Translations under genes and position numbers: made by a program | Assembly: GCA_030426445.1 (NCBI GenBank) | Contig: JAUHYS010000115.1 | Coordinates: 1-6,711 of the forward strand | Length of the DNA stretch: 6,711 nt | Source: a bacterium | GTDB lineage: Bacteria; UBA10199; DSSB01 | Direction: 5' to 3' | Notes under the pieces: model-generated | The model's database searches: none | Seen by the model: only the letters and a program-made list of their open reading frames with translations | What the model was told of the DNA's origin: nothing | In this document: positions 6,105-6,711 of the stretch, piece by piece | How positions within the stretch are numbered: the stretch's first letter is position 1 | How the letters are laid out: every line of letters starts with the position of its first letter

Positions 6105-6711
6105 ATGAGCAAATTACAAAATAAAGAAATTGCATTTATGAAATACCGATGGATCGTTATTTTAGCATCCATTGCTTTAATGATTGCGTCGGTTGTCCTT
6201 TTAACGAAAAAAGGTCTCAATTATGGAATTGACTTTAAGGGGGGGCTTAGCCTCATCTATCAATTTGAAAACAAAACATCAGAAAAAGACATTGCAGAGG
6301 CCTTAAAAGGTAAAAACTTACCCAAATTTACTATTCAAAAATATTCTGTCAGCGGAGAAGATAGCGCTGAGCAAGGTTTTGTCATCAAAAGTGAATCCGA
6401 TGGAAAATCGTCTGCATTAAAGGATCAATATACTCAAGCCCTACAAGAAAAACTAGGCACTACTAAGGTCACACTCCTTGACGAAGATTTTGTCAGCCCT
6501 TCTGTGGGAAAGGAACTACGAACCAAGGGAATTTATGCAATTTTTTGGGCCTGTGTGATTATTTTAGTTTATATTGGTTTCCGATTTGATTTTATTTTTG
6601 GATTAGGAGCAATTATCGCCTTAGTTCATGACGTTTTAATTGCATTTACACTGATTGTTATTATAAATGCAACTGGAATGTTTAACTTAGAAATTAATCA
6701 AACCACCTTAG
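6105..6711 (+). CDS. secF: Protein translocase subunit SecF (5' part, runs off the window)
   Basis: The first 202 codons of SecF, partner of SecD in the proton-driven export motor, are present and open to the window edge. Membrane helix 1 spans about 16-33. It is followed by GIDFKGG at 41-47, the SecF counterpart of the SecD LGLDLQGG. The periplasmic domain runs to about 137 and ends in SPSVGKEL, matching the usual VGPxVGxEL form. Helices 2 and 3 (about 142-160, 165-188) contain the family pattern VYIGFRFDFIFGLGAIIALVHDV. The sequence ends at LEINQTTL, just before the helix that carries the conserved GYSLNDT-type motif, so that motif cannot be checked. With 36 bases after secD and its own Shine-Dalgarno, it belongs to the same operon. 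A full-length protein would be about 300 residues by family comparison. SecD and SecF are separate genes here rather than fused. Confidence 0.97.
   Translation, partial: MSKLQNKEIAFMKYRWIVILASIALMIASVVLLTKKGLNYGIDFKGGLSLIYQFENKTSEKDIAEALKGKNLPKFTIQKYSVSGEDSAEQGFVIKSESDGKSSALKDQYTQALQEKLGTTKVTLLDEDFVSPSVGKELRTKGIYAIFWACVIILVYIGFRFDFIFGLGAIIALVHDVLIAFTLIVIINATGMFNLEINQTTL

Overview
The window is an AT-rich bacterial chromosomal segment made mostly of housekeeping genes. The plus strand carries yacG, a membrane CDP-alcohol phosphatidyltransferase with a nucleotidyltransferase-like N-terminal domain, tgt, yajC, secD and the first two thirds of secF. A lysine-rich gene of unknown function reads the other way at the left edge and runs off the window. 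The tgt-yajC-secD-secF order is widespread in Proteobacteria, and YacG is a mainly proteobacterial protein. The low GC, the fused CDP-alcohol phosphatidyltransferase directly before tgt, and the absence of queA from its usual place suggest a deep-branching or 'deltaproteobacterial-grade' lineage rather than an enteric gammaproteobacterium. That placement is inference and cannot be settled from the sequence alone.

Layout. Bases 1-575 (minus strand) hold the 5' part of an unrecognised basic protein. Bases 576-909 are a divergent, very AT-rich intergenic region with an imperfect hairpin, an 18-bp perfect A/T palindrome and a plausible sigma70-type promoter for yacG. Next comes yacG (910-1110). 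A 94-base gap follows, with a weak terminator-like structure and a purine-rich ribosome site. The fused phosphatidyltransferase (1205-2515) overlaps tgt (2512-3648) by an ATGA junction. yajC begins at a GTG with a strong Shine-Dalgarno that touches the tgt stop codon. secD (4059-6068) and secF (6105 to the window edge) follow at short spacing.

How the genes work together. YajC, SecD and SecF form the accessory Sec complex, which uses the proton-motive force to help pull secreted proteins out of SecYEG. Tgt inserts a queuine precursor at tRNA wobble position 34, and its linkage to the sec genes is historical rather than mechanistic. YacG is a small zinc protein known in E. coli as an inhibitor of DNA gyrase. 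The phosphatidyltransferase is expected to make a phospholipid or polar inositol-like phosphodiester at the membrane. Its N-terminal nucleotidyltransferase-like domain seems to lack the usual catalytic motifs, which makes it the most unusual protein here. I see no mobile element, CRISPR array, tRNA or rRNA, and no clear novel multi-gene system.
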